This document shows, piece after piece, positions 49,201-62,300 of a stretch of 64,000 bases of DNA (position 1 is the first letter of the stretch; every line of letters starts with the position of its first letter). The notes under the pieces were generated by a model. The model saw nothing but the letters and a program-made list of their open reading frames with translations. It searched no databases and was not told the origin of the DNA. Source of the stretch: Erythrocercus mccallii (lineage: Eukaryota > Chordata > Aves > Passeriformes > Dicruridae); NCBI GenBank assembly GCA_013397435.1, contig VZRG01000034.1:298315-362314 (forward strand), in the 5' to 3' direction. Both the position numbers and the translations under genes were made by a program.

Positions 49201-52200
49201 ACAACCATTTTTACTCAAAGTACTTTGTCTTTACTGCAAGTCAATCCATAAATGTGATTTTAATATGTTCCTTAAATTCATTGTTCATTGGATTTTTTTC
49301 ACAATTACCTGGGATGTTCCCTGAATTGGCATTAAATTAACATCTAAATCTCTCTCTCTAAATGAATTGATAGCAAGAATTTGGAGCACTGATCTGTAGG
49401 ACTGACTTATTTAGTAAGTAACATGCTTTAATAAGTTTTTAGTTTTCTGATATCAAACATAAAAGCTTAGTGACTTGCTAGAGATCAAACTCAGTTCACT
49501 GTCTGAGAAGTGTGATTATGGGAGTGGATAGTATCAAAGACAGTACACTGTGTTTGAAATGACAGAAAACTTTGCTTTGATTTAGTCTTTAAACAGTATT
49601 ATTTTCCAGAAAAGACATATCAGTCCACTTCTCTGACAAGTTTTATTATTAGAATATTTGGTTGTTGTTTAATTTTAGCTCCAGGGAGAGCAGGGAAGAG
49701 GACTGCATGCATTTGAAGTAAAACAGAATATGTGCTTGTGAAACTTACACTTTCAAAAGCAATGAGATATATAAATATTTGTTATGTTAATCTACAAAAT
49801 TACTTTTATTATTTGACCCATATGGCTATGTGGATACCAGTGTATATAATTCAATCATATATCCCAGTATTACAAAAAATGCAGCCTTAGAACTTAAACA
49901 CATTTTTCTCTTGTGTCAAAGGTGAATCATTTCCTTATGTCCGAGATACCAGGATATGAAGGAAGATTACTTTCACAGAAAAACAAGAGACAGCTGCCCT
50001 TGATAACTTAAGATTTATTCTTAACATTCTTTTCAAAGGATCCATTTACGTCCAAATTTTCATAATGAAGCAAAACTTTTCAAAACTGTAAGATAGGCAA
50101 GACAAGAATATAATCTTTTTGCTCTCACATTTAGTGGACTGAAATTTGCTCATCATGAAGTGAATTCAGATACAGACAAATGTAATACAGAATTTACAAA
50201 GGGGAAATCAAGTTTCTCAGTTTAGAAGCACAGTATCTGCCTGTTGAATAAGCACTAAAAGTATACATATACACAAATTAAGTTTCACAAAACCTTCATT
50301 GGAGTGTGTAGGGTGATAATCATCCTGCAGGAATTCTGGTCAAACAGACACAAGAAATCTGCATCAGATTTATTTATGTAGATGTGTAACATATAGCAGG
50401 AGTCCATATCTTCTAAGTCACAGAGAATGAAATGGAAGATTTACATATTTTGTCTGGTTTCTCAATGATATTTGAACTCTAGATATGAATAAATCAGTCC
50501 TTACCTCTCAAGAACACACTATGAGGAGAATGATCTGGAACCAGAGATGAATGATTCATGTTTCTTATGAGATTTTACATGAGAACAATGAAAGCTTGAG
50601 GAGTTGCAATATTAATACTTCTAATAGAAGTATTGTGCCATATGATACCTGTGCATTAATTTATTTGCTAGCTACACGTGATTAGCCGGTGGTTAGTTTA
50701 TGTAAACCATGTAACAATTTATAACTAAAGCAACTGTTACAACATGCAATTAAATTTACATTGGTTTTTGTGAATATGAATATCAAAAAAACTTTTGAAA
50801 ATGTGTTCTGATGGTTTACCAGGTTCCGGTGTTATCTGACAGCCCTGCACTGTCTCTGGGTTTGGGATGTCTGCACGTTACCCCCAGGAACTTAGGCTGT
50901 GTTCTGTGGAGCTCACCAATGGAAATGTGGCTGTACTGAAATGCATTTTAGTTGTTCTAAACCTTATTTCATTATTCTAAGTACTTTTTCTTATCATAGT
51001 CAAAAGCCATTCATGACTGTTTTATTGACTGAAAGAAGCCACTTTAGCTAAATACCTTAACACTCCTTTCAATGGTTAAGATTACTGAAGGCACTTGTGT
51101 GTTGTACCATCCTCATCACTATTGATAGCTTCTTTCACTCCTTGTTACCACAATGGTACAATTGACTGCCTTATTAATGTTCTTATTATCTTATTGCTTA
51201 TGTCTTTATAATTCTAATATTAATAACATCTTTTAGATATACCTTTGGTTAAAAGTATACTTTAATTTTAAAACCAAAACCCTCCTCTTTAGTCATATTT
51301 GTTTCATTTTGGTGAGGATATTTAAGAGATTTTGCTCTTAAAAAAGTTGTGGGATGAGAAAGAATATAGCAGCAAGTAACAATAATTCTAAATATGCTCA
51401 GTTTAAAATGTAGGAAATAAAGAGTAGAAATAAAGCGGTAGTTTTCATAGAGGAGAGAATGAAGTCCCACAAGAATCTGTTCTATGTGCCCTCTAATTAT
51501 GGAAAAAGGGAAGAACAATGAGTTAAGTATGTTTGCTAGAAATATCAAGTTATCAAGGTAATAAATTGAGGTGTTATTGAAAATTTGTGCAAGATATATA
51601 CAAATTTCAATGAGTCATAAAATGGAATAAAAAATTTTGAATAAATTTATATGTAAAACAATGGATAAAAATCTCTAAATGTATGCACACAATAGGCTCA
51701 GATCTGATCTATAATTCAAGAATTAAATACTGGATTCATAATGGTTCCATGAAAAATTAGCACAATAAAAAATACAGATCATAATGAAAAATCAGTAATA
51801 ATTACAAAAATAGCAAAACAATCCCAGAAGTAAACATCATAATTTTACTGGGTACATGTATCATTACATCTTGCATGCTATGTAGTGTTTTCATCCTGCA
51901 TCTCAAAAATGTAGGTGTGAGAATTGAAAAAGTCTGGACAAGGAAAATGAGAAAACCAAGAAAGAAAAGCTAACTGGATATGGGTTCTATTTAGTTTTCC
52001 TGGATCTCCTATTTTGGAATGAAAAAGAAATAATCAGTGAGGAATTTAACATACTTATCAAAAACAAATAACATGGAGAAAAGTCCAAGGGAAGGACTGC
52101 TCCTTGTGCCCTACACTACTAGAGTTAGGGAGACTTCAACTAAATTCAGTAAAGCACTGTTTAAAGCAAATCAAAATTAAGAATGAGGTACCTTTACACA

Positions 52201-55200
52201 TTAATTTAACTATAGGGCATGACATAATAAGTTAGTATGGGTTGAAAAAGTGACCTGACATTTTATCGAAGAAATATTCTTTGGCATCCACCTTGGGTCT
52301 GTAATTCACTGGGAAAAAGCTCTGGGAACTTTTCAGTTCTTTTTCTCTTCCTTATGCAACCTTCACCAGTCATCTGCACAATGTGCTTCAGGTTTGATGT
52401 GATATCAAAATGTTCCGATAATTTTCTCAAACATTTATGGGATAACGTTAAGCTTTCATCCCACTTTAAAACAAAGTGCAGAAAGAAATGTATTTGGCCA
52501 AGGTTTTCAAAGTTAAGCTCTGGAAAAAAGTCACCTGATGTCCACCTGCACACGTATTGCTGCACATTAAGTATTTCACCCTTCATATGGCCTCAGATGT
52601 ATTTCTGCTTCTAACCTTCAAAGTTTAATACTAAGTCATTCGTATTTTTCCTGTGGACATGTCAGCTCTGCAGACTGGAGCATATTTTGCACATAGCAAG
52701 AAATGGTTTAGCCAAGGAAGCAAAGAATTCATTGTTGGCTAATTTGTTCTGCTTCTCATATGGGCTAGACTGGACATGTGATATGAAGACTATGTTGCCT
52801 CAGCATGCCTGCCCCTGGTGTGCCAGCTAGCTAATTTGAAGGTGGCTTAGCAGTATCCCTGCACCACAGTGAGCAGCACAGATGTAATGTGTGTGTCTAC
52901 TTTTCTTTAAACCTTCTATTCCAACCCCAAAAGAACCAGTTTTCACTTCATTGGTTCGTTTGTCTTGAACATTTATAGATGCTCTGAGAAAGAAATTGAC
53001 TGTTTCTCTGGGACTGTAGTTTTGAGCTGCAGTCATGGCTACACCCACTGTTTGGACCTAGGGAGCCATAAAACTCTGTTTTGGATACAAACCATTGGAA
53101 CTTTAGCCCATCTTTTCAGAAATCACTCAGAGATGATGAAGTTACATTAATTTAAATTCAAAGCTTTTCATCTTTTTTGTAATATCTCTCAGATTTTCCT
53201 GTGAAAGCAAAAAAAGTATTAGAAGAGAGAAGAAAATGACCACCTGCCGTTTTTCTTCATTTTATGAAGTACTTGAAAGAAGTAGCTCCACTGTGAGGAA
53301 GTTGAAATGACCCTGCTAGCAGCAGGAGGGAGCTTGAGGGCAAAAGATCCAGTGACTATTTTGACTACAAATTTCCCTGCATCCACTAGATTATCCACCT
53401 CTGTTGGCCATATTAAGACAATAAGTTTTCTGAACATAAATATTGTTGGTTTAGGGTTCCACTACACTAAATTTTCAGACTACTTTTGAAAAACCAGAAT
53501 ATCATGCTGTCCCTTTATCTTTTTTAAAGTAGCTAGTTCCTACGTGTTTTCCGATCTCACAACATGTAACATTGGTTCCGTGGCTAAGCGTTTCTACTGC
53601 AGTGCCTTCTGTACCTCCTCTGAAGTTAAAATATGATCCATATTAATAATTTAGAATGTTTTTTCACTGTTTGCCACTATAAGAATGAGCAAAAATAACA
53701 AAAACTAATTCTTCTATTCTAGTGGTTTATTCTCACATGCAATCTCATTTGCAAGTTTTTGTCAAACTCTTAGCTTTATTGGAAAAAAACACATAAAAGA
53801 CATAAAGAATTCAACCTGGTTTAGCAGCAAAGGAAGTTTCCAAGCCGGTGTTTAGTTTTTTGGGGGTTTTTTGTAAATACATTTAAATTATAAAATATTC
53901 AGTGAGTGACATCATGAAAAAATTTTCAATATGGTATTCCTATTTCAGTATTTCGATCACTCTTTTGATACTTCACGTCTCCCTCAAATATCCTCTAATG
54001 AAATGGTGGTAGAAAATGACTGGTATAATAAATTTTTGGCTCCAATTCACTGCCAGCACCATGTTTGTAGGTTTACTGCTGTTATTTTTGTTATCCGGTC
54101 TAGACTGTAATTACTATGGAACAAGAACTCAGTTTGAAGAATTTCCTATAACATAATTACTATAATTGTCATCAGTTTCTTTCTGATATATTCTAATTTA
54201 TTTTCATTATTTCTAGTTATACACTCTTCAGTTATAAAATAACATTTAATCAAAGTTAATAATTTCTTTCACTCTACAGTGATTACAAATGTAAAATATT
54301 TGCAGTTTGTTATCATTCTCTTCATTAACATATTGCTTGGCTTCCCCATGACTATTAATTCTGTGCTATAAACTGCCTCACTGCCTCTAGAAAAATCCTT
54401 ATTCATTTTGAGTGAAGATGTCAGAATGTGGCCTTTTAAATCTTTCTTGTGCTATATTTTAATGTCAAATAACCAGTTTAGCAAATTGAAATGCCACAAT
54501 ATACAATATAAATAACATTCTTGTTTGGGCTGAATGGTGACCTGCAAATCTTGTCATGCCTTTGAGTGTTTTGTTCTCTGACAGATTTAAAGAATCAATT
54601 TACCTGTAACTGGAAACAGCTTACACTTCTGCTTATTCTCTTCTGCATCTGCCTGATCAATAGGTCTGCAGTGAAGGGAGCATGATGAATGGCTGTAAAG
54701 GCTCCTGTTCATACACAGTTCAGAAGAGCAACTTTCAGCTCCAGTGTACGTCTTTGGTGATTTTTTCAATATATAACGTACAGGATATTTCAGTGTTGTT
54801 TTCTAGTAGCAAAGAAACTACATGGGAGCAGTAAATGGCATTCTAGAGACATGGGAATGACAGAGAATGACATTGCCATCATTGATCTGTTCCAATAAAC
54901 TCAGAAAACACAAATTTTTTTGAGACCACTATTTCAGCTTCATACGAAACACTTCTTTAATAAATACTAGAAGATTGTATTGATGGTGTACTTGAAATAT
55001 ATCTATAGTTGAGCTTTTGCAGATGCCATATAGGAAAATTCAGTCCATTTGAAGCATTATCTTTTCTCCTTCTTAAATCATTTTAGTTGAATGAAAGGAG
55101 GAAATAGATGTGACTCATATGAAATGGGAAGAGTTCTGCAAATGTACTCTATGCTAATGGTTTACTATGTTATAATTCTGAGCTCTGTACCTTCTGCTCA

Positions 55201-55860
55201 CCAGTTTCCTGGCTTCTAATAACTGCAACAAGAAAAAAAAGCCAAATGATATTCTGCTATGCATCAAAATTTTAATAAAATGGCTTTTATTAAAAAGAAT
55301 ATTCAATTTTTTTTCTGTTCATTTAGGAAAACTGTTTTATTCTTTTTCCCAGACAGAGCTGAAATGATAAAGTGTGATTATGTTTCTATTTGCTGATATC
55401 TGAATTTCTGAGCTCAGTGAGCAATATTTAGCATACCATAACTGTGATCTTTAGCAAAAAGATACATTTTTCTCTTTTCATTTGTGTTTTAAAATAAATT
55501 TTCAATAATTGTTTCATATGCAGATAAAAAGATTGTGCTTAATTCTATTACTCCTTGATAATAGCAGAGGCATGAGGTGAGAGTTTTATCAGGTGCACTG
55601 TCAAATGGCAAATTTGGTAAAATTTGGCAAATGGTAAATACTCAGTGGGAATGCATGAGGGAACATGCCAGGGTACAAAGGATGACTCTTAAAGAAATTA
55701 GCCTGATTTTTCTGCAGAATTATGAATAATTACGATCTGATTAAAAACACTAAAGATTAAGAGGCAATGTCAAATGCTTTAGTTAAAGGGCAATTGCTAA
55801 TTTCTTATCTATTTCTAACTTCTACTATTTTTTGTCCTAAATTATAATAAATATTTCCAT
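46300..55860. other. Gene-free AT-rich DNA, poor in mobile elements
   Basis: No gene, RNA gene or mobile element recognised over about 9.5 kb. A segment at 52263-52614 is open on both strands (107 codons minus, 86 plus) without a recognisable product. A small hairpin occurs at 50614-50634 (9-bp arms, 3-base loop). Confidence 0.6.
46774..46790. repeat. (TATG)4 microsatellite
   Basis: Four TATG units, with a degenerate extension on each side. Confidence 0.85.
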
Positions 55861-55867
55861 AGCCTTA

Positions 55868-55945
55868 GAACAAAAAAAACCAAACCAAACCAAGCCAAAC
55901 CAAAACAAAAAAAACCACCAAAAAACCCACCAAACAAAACAACAG
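55868..55945. repeat. A/C-rich (CCAAA)n-like tract
   Basis: Degenerate CCAAA, CCAAAA and CCACCAAAA units on the plus strand, nearly free of G and T. The complement is the same kind of G/T-rich tract seen at 4513-4655. The 65-codon minus-strand frame of Trp and Phe residues is an artefact. Confidence 0.8.
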
Positions 55946-55972
55946 AAAAGCACCCTGATAAGGTCTTTAAAA

Positions 55973-55990
55973 TACAGTACATGTACTGTA
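55973..55990. repeat. 18-bp perfect palindrome
   Basis: TACAGTACATGTACTGTA is identical to its reverse complement and is followed by two further ACATGTA motifs (to 56010). It directly follows the A/C-rich tract. It may be a chance palindrome in a TA/GT-rich stretch. Confidence 0.85.
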
Positions 55991-56335
55991 CATGTAAGTA
56001 AGTACATGTAAGAAAAAGAATTTACTTCCCACATTTTCCATTGGAAGCATGGAACTGACGATGAAATGAAATATTCACCATAATCATGGGATTTAAGAAA
56101 GCAGCCATCTTTCTAAGGTTAGAAATATTTCAATCTCCTTTTTTCTCAGGATGGAAAATTATCATACTACAGCAAACTTCTTTTTAGGTGTACAGAGCTA
56201 GTCTGCAATGCAAATGGTCCATAAAAGGATGGTGCACTGTGTGTTATAGGTGCACTGCCATGTTATGGGATAAGTCGCATCCCTTTGTGAGAGAGTGTTG
56301 CAGCCTGTTATTTTGCTCTTCATACAAATTCTGGA

Positions 56336-56370
56336 ATATATATATATATATATATATTTTTTTTTTTTTT
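56336..56370. repeat. (AT)11 followed by a T run
   Basis: Eleven AT units run into a pure T stretch of 14 bases. Both parts are likely length-variable. Confidence 0.95.
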
Positions 56371-58690
56371 AGAGAACCTAAAACTGTAAGAAACTGCCTT
56401 AAGAGGCTGGAACATGAATCCAAGGTCATGTCCATATTTTGACTTTTTTTTTGTTCACATCTTTTGACTTCATGACATTTCTACTAAAACATCAGGAAAT
56501 GAATTTTGGAAATTTCCTTTTAGCATATGAATATTTTCTGGAGTAGTAATGGTTTATATAAATACTATCCATTCAATAGAATAATCTGAGGGAACCAGAA
56601 CTACTGAGAATCTAGGAGACTTGCAGGGTGGTTTCCCTACTTTGGTGAAAGTTAGACAACATATCAGAGAGTGACTGGCCTAGAAGAGGAAGGAGCTCTT
56701 CAATTTGTCAAGGCAAATATGAAAGAAAACAATAAGCCTCTCACCTGGAGAAGCGCTTACTTGTGTCAGACTAGAAAATAAAGCTCTTGCTGTCTCCAGT
56801 GTCCATAGAAAAAAAAGGTTGTGGTGAAGGTTATCACAATTATCCTTCTGTGGTGGATGATGACAATGTAATACTTGCAGGAAACCTCATTGCTAGGTTA
56901 TGTCTATTAGATAAGGCAAAAGGCCAGCCATGTCCTCGTGTCTCCCATAGGTTCCCACAGGGTGGACATTCACAGCTTTCTCAATGAGTGGCTTTTCAAA
57001 GGTGTTTTTACTCTCCTTGAAAGAGCTATTAAACACATTTCAAAGAGATGGTGTTGCAGTGTTAGACAGGCTTGGTAGTGTGGGGAACCTTCCCCTTGTC
57101 CTTCCTCATGTATACACTATATATCTGTTCCTTTATTCAAAAGTCTCCTTGGTTGCATCTTCATTGGCATAAAGGTCTGCTTGGACATCATCAACACCAC
57201 CAACTTGTAATGACAATTTTGGCAAAAGCTAATAAGAACTGCAAGCACTTTATAAATGAGGCCAATGTCAGAATTGATATATAACTGCAAACATTCAGGA
57301 GGAAAATAGTGCAGACTTGTAATTTTTAATAGATGTTTTTTCCTACATTTAAAATAATGGATTTAAAGCAAAAAATTCCCACAGGATTTAGATTGCCAAA
57401 GCACTACTATATAGCTGGTGGTATTTACTCTAATGATTCTACTCTGCTTGGAATGCTCTTTCTTCATGGCCCTATTGCTTGCAAAGCTTTGTATGCTTGT
57501 TTTCCCTGTGTTAGAATACATCGCTGATTCTATAGTTCTTAGAAGCATCTGCTATGTCACCTTCTACTTTAAAAAACTTGCTTCCTAACAGAAAGAGTGA
57601 GAATACTCTATATTTTTTTACTCGTGAATTTTTGGTCATAATAAGGAGTTTTACCAACTAGGGTCCACAGGAGGCAATGAAAAAAGAGGGAAATTGCTTC
57701 CTATTTGTCCTCAAGTAACATGAGATTTCAGAGTTATTTGTGGACAGTGCACAGCTACCTTCAGTGTGAATGAGAAGCTACTATTCTTATTCCAGACATT
57801 TGAAGGGAATTATCCTTTCTTAAACTGAAAAAAATAAGGCTCAGAAACAGGCATAAAAGCAGACTAGGACACAGCTTTGCTATATGATACCATGCAAACA
57901 TTTACTTTTTCTGTCTATGTTGTTTTATTTGCAATAGAACTGCTTCTTTCTTGGTTTCTTTACTGTCTCACTCCTTTTCCTAGTTATTCCAGTTCTGGAC
58001 TACTTTAAAAGTCCATAAGATCTGTGCTATAACATTCTTCTTTAAACCCACTTTTGGATATTTTCTAGTCAAAAATCATCATTGGTTGATTTTTTTTCTA
58101 ATTACTTCAGAAAATATGCTGTGAAAACAGGCAGAAGGTTTAGGATGAGAGATTTAGTATCCAGATGATGTTAGTTTTGAATTATCCATGGGCAGTTTGA
58201 TTCACTAAATAATTTACTTGCTATGCTGTACAATGACATTAAAAAATCAGGAACTCCTTGTACTATTATTCTGGCAAGTTTCTTACAAAAAACTTTCAGT
58301 GCTTGAAGACACCATGTGAATACTCTTTTTTCCTTCCCAACCAAATTATATATATATTCAAGTTCTTTCCTAGTATATTTATTAGAACTGAATTTTAATT
58401 TGCACTGTAGCAATTAAAAATCACATTTTCACCATGAGTTTTCACCATGGCTCACATTATCTACATCTAGAAGCATTGCTTTAATTATAGGGATCTTAGC
58501 TGGGGAAACCAACTGAAGCTCAGCGAGCTAGCTTTTCTTACTGGCTAGCTCAGTGAGCTAGTTTTTCTAACTTTTCTTACTTTGATTCCTGTGAATCTGC
58601 AAAACCAAAGTAGGATTCTGTCAGAGACTGGATTAGATCAATGTCTTCAGATTCAATTCTCTAATTTCCTTTTTTCTCCCTTATCAAGTG
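56371..58690. other. Gene-free AT-rich DNA
   Basis: No gene or mobile element recognised. An imperfect local duplication of about 23 bases (58518-58540 and 58548-58570) lies near the end, 126 bp before the LTR. Confidence 0.6.
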
Positions 58691-59101
58691 TGGAGGTGTA
58701 GAATGTCGTTGTTTTGTTTGGTTTCTTAAAGTTCTTTGTATGGTTTTGCAGTTCCATGTATGTTCCCATTGAGTTCATTTATGTAATGAGTTTCATGTAA
58801 CTGAATCATAGCAGTGTGAGTTCTCAGCCGTCAGTTTTCCCATGTTTAGTTGTTTACCACAGTCCCTCACACATTTCCCGCTCCCCATCCATGTGCCCCT
58901 GTCTGTCCATCATCCAGTTCTGTCGTCCCATTGGGCACCTGCCCATGGGTCGATGGGCTGGGTGATTGGCCAGCAGGGGATCACACCATATCACCCCATA
59001 CCCTGCCTTTCCCCGTTGGTCACGACTGTAGTCACCCCACTTATGTCATCCCGAACCCCTCTGCTAATTGGATACCCCATGCTCTCCACCCTCAGTTAAT
59101 G

Positions 59102-59108
59102 TTAAATA
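59102..59108 (+). promoter_or_regulatory. TATA-like element of the family C LTR
   Basis: TTAAATA lies 50 bp before the AATAAA, within the GC-richer LTR body. It is the only TATA-like string there; the short distance to the polyadenylation signal implies a short R region. Confidence 0.4.
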
Positions 59109-59157
59109 CCTCTGTTCAAGTTGTGCTGGTGCTCTCAGGCTCTGGGTCTCCCAAGTG

Positions 59158-59163
59158 AATAAA
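59158..59163 (+). terminator. LTR polyadenylation signal AATAAA
   Basis: The canonical AATAAA is followed by CCTCCAATTATTCACCC and a pyrimidine-rich U5, as expected for the R/U5 part of an LTR. Confidence 0.6.
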
Positions 59164-59349
59164 CCTCCAATTATTCACCCTACCTGAGAGTCCTGCCTCT
59201 GTCTTCCCGTCCACGTCCTTTCGGTGCTGCCTCCAACTGACGATGAGCGAGAAGAACCTGCAGGCAGACAGGTGTCTGCCGGGTCTGTGGCTGCCCCCTG
59301 AGGAGCGGCCATAATCAAGCTCAGAAGCTGCAGTCCTTAGAATTGTACA

Positions 59350-62300
59350 TGTCTCAGTAAAAATCAAAAATGAAAATCAAAGAAATATCCAGGTGATGAA
59401 AACAATGTTTTGATGGCTCATTTTTTGGGGGATGGCTTTTTGGTTGATTTAATTTTTTGGGGGATGGCTTTTATTCTTAACAAAACATACATAAACAACC
59501 CTGAGGAACAGAAAACATGGAGATCAAAAATAAATTCTATACTTTCTGCTTTTTTTTTTTTTTTTGGAAGAGATGATGCATGACTAAAGCTTTGATAATG
59601 GGACAGGTTTACCATGACTTACAACAAACTAAGAAATGCCTTGTTATTTATTAAACAAGATTAGTGGTTACCTAATCAAAAATGTCTATCTCAGCAGTTA
59701 CTTAAAAAACCTTTGGGAAATTTAGCTTCAGGTGATGCAGTAGGAACTGTTGGATGCTGCAGCTGTATTACTTGAAAAATCTAACCTAGCTATGAACATT
59801 GCATGGCTGTAACTCTGGTCCTGCCAGAATCACTCTGGTAACTCTGGTGTTGCTCTCAAGAATAAAGGTGAGCAATGCAGAAGTCCTGGTTATTGAAATG
59901 TTTACTTAAACCTTCCTTTTCTGTGAGGTTTGTCTAAAATGATCCATTATCTTCTTGCTCCTTGCTCCTTTTGGAGATACTCCAAACATAAGCTTTTATT
60001 TCAAGGATGAGTGTCTCTGTGTCTAGGCTGGTGAATTATAGAAAGCATGGCATGCATCCCACTGCTGCCTATCTGCAATCTGAATAAATCTGGAATTCCT
60101 GTTAAGAGACTGGGAACATGTGAGGCAACTGTGGGATAAATTAATTTTGCTTACTTATAAACTACAATCTATAGTGCAAGCTAAATGCGCGTGGAGATCC
60201 ATGTCTTTTACAGAAAGACCTGGAGGTGGAAATGTTTGTGTAAGATCTTATAGGATTTAAACAGTTAATCAGCCACAAAGAAGACAGCACTCTCATGGGG
60301 TAGGCCTTGAATGATTTGTATTTTTCAAGTAACAGACTTTTTTTTATTCAAGAACAAATGACTTTGATATTTTCAACAAATAATAATTTTTTAAAAGTAT
60401 TAAAATGTGTGGATCCTTCTATAAAAGTTTTATCCCTACCTTTGACCGAATAAATGTTGGAAATCTGGCCTCTTGTGATTCTAAATATATTGAATTTCTG
60501 GTTTCCTTCACCCTATTCCTTCAGCCAAAAAATGGAGATCAAGTCCTCAGAGAACCTTGCAGCAACCCTCTGAGGACTTCTGAAGGTTTTGTTCATTACT
60601 CAGTTTGCTTATTTGGTACACTGCTCTCTATAGTTCTAGCAACAAAACTCATTGGACAGTATCACTCAGTGGAGTATATTAGGTTATGAACTATAATGTC
60701 ACATTGAGTTATGTCATATATGACACAACATGACCCTAAAAAAATGACGGATAGTGATGAGCAGAAAAGGACATTTCAAAAACTTCTGTCAAAGTAAACT
60801 TTTTTTATTATTATTTTTAAAGCTGGTCTTGAGCCATATTTAAAAAAAAATATTTAGAGGGCAAGGATTTTGCCCACAATTTAATCAGATAGAAGTCATT
60901 AGTGAAAAAGCAAATATTTCCCATCATGTAATATATTCCATCCACAAAAGGTAGAATGTCTATGACTATACATGTCCAGCTGTGCTGTCTGCTAGAGGAA
61001 ACCAACTTCCCTTCAGTCTGATGTGTGAAGTTTTTTACGAATCTGGAGAGATTATGCTAGATATATATCATATGCTCCATCTAGCTGAGATTGTTTTATA
61101 CATATACATGTATGCTTTCTCTTAAATTCCCTTCTTCAAATTGATGGCTCCCTAGTGGGCTTTTTAACACTTACGTGGTGTTTATCATCTTTAAAAGATC
61201 TTTTAAATATATGTGATTGTACTTAGCTTCATGAGGTGAGAGTGAACTGAATGGACAACAGATCTGTCAATGCTGTTTAAGGTTAGTTTTACAGGTCTCA
61301 ATTTTTGATTATGCAGTGAAACTTCGTACATGTTAACATCTGATATAAATCCCATGACACGTGTTTCAGGGTCATGCTGCTGGATGATATAAGTGCTGTG
61401 TATGGAGTCAATGGCTCTGAGAGAAGTAATGCTTGTGGCTGTGCTGTTGTTGCTTGTAGTGCCAGACTGAAAGGTGATTCATGGCGTTATGAGCAAGTTA
61501 AAATGTATTTATTAGTATGAAAATGGCCTTTCTGTAGTTCACCCTTCTGCTCTTGCCTCCTCAAGGAATTGTTTAACTTCCATATAATCCAAAGCCACCA
61601 ATTTATTAATTTGTTTTTTCCATTGGCAAGTAGATTCTACTTCCTATGCTGTTTGTCTCTGTATCAGACACACCTTTAGAAATTATTGTAAGAAGATTTA
61701 ATTGCCTTGGAAAAAAGTCTGTGACTTAAGATATTTAGCATATTTTATGTCTAAGATTTTTTGTGACTTAAATATTTATGTTGGTCTTTGCTATCAATAA
61801 CTGATGAAAGCTAAGTTAGGGGTCAATGCAGTTTGCTTGCTTTTGTTGCTTCCTTCTTAAACAAGCATTGTGAGTTAGCATTTAGTAATAGTAAAAAAGC
61901 TGCTTTCTTCTTAGAAAAATTATCAATGTGTCTTTCAGAATAAAAAACGTTATATTTGACTTTAGTAAGTTTTGGACCATATTTAAAAAACCCTAAAAAT
62001 ATAAGGTTCACATAACTTTTAAAGTGAAGTAGAGATTGTGTTTTCAGATGTCATGGTTTTAGTATGAAGGGAGAATATTTCTTCAAAGCTTGGAGTTTTC
62101 AGTATCCTAAAACTAGTAATGTCCTCTGATGTTTTAGCATACAGTCTATATGCTGTGGGTATATTTTCCTCCTGGAAGGGAGGTCAAAAATCCCCACATA
62201 ACTTGATTGACATCTGTAGTGAAATTGGCATTGCTCATTCTATTTCTGGGGTTAAAAAATATGAGTTTTGTGAAGCAAATGTGTATTTAAGGCTTTGGGC

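Larger units (their letters stand above)
58697..59349 (+). mobile_element. Solo LTR of an endogenous retrovirus, family C
   Basis: This is a CpG- and GC-richer block in AT-rich DNA. It has a pyrimidine-rich U3 (58855-58920), CCATTGGGCACCTGCCCATGG and GATTGGCCAG (CCAAT-type) motifs, a TATA-like TTAAATA at 59102-59108, AATAAA at 59158-59163, and a U5-like stretch of TCCTGCCTCTGTCTTCCCGT (59190-59210) and later. I recognise this from bird genomes, chiefly songbirds, but cannot name it. The termini TGTAGAAT and ATTGTACA are imperfect inverted repeats, and no clear target duplication was found, so both boundaries are approximate. No internal viral genes adjoin. The retained CpGs suggest it is the youngest LTR in the window. 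Confidence 0.7.
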
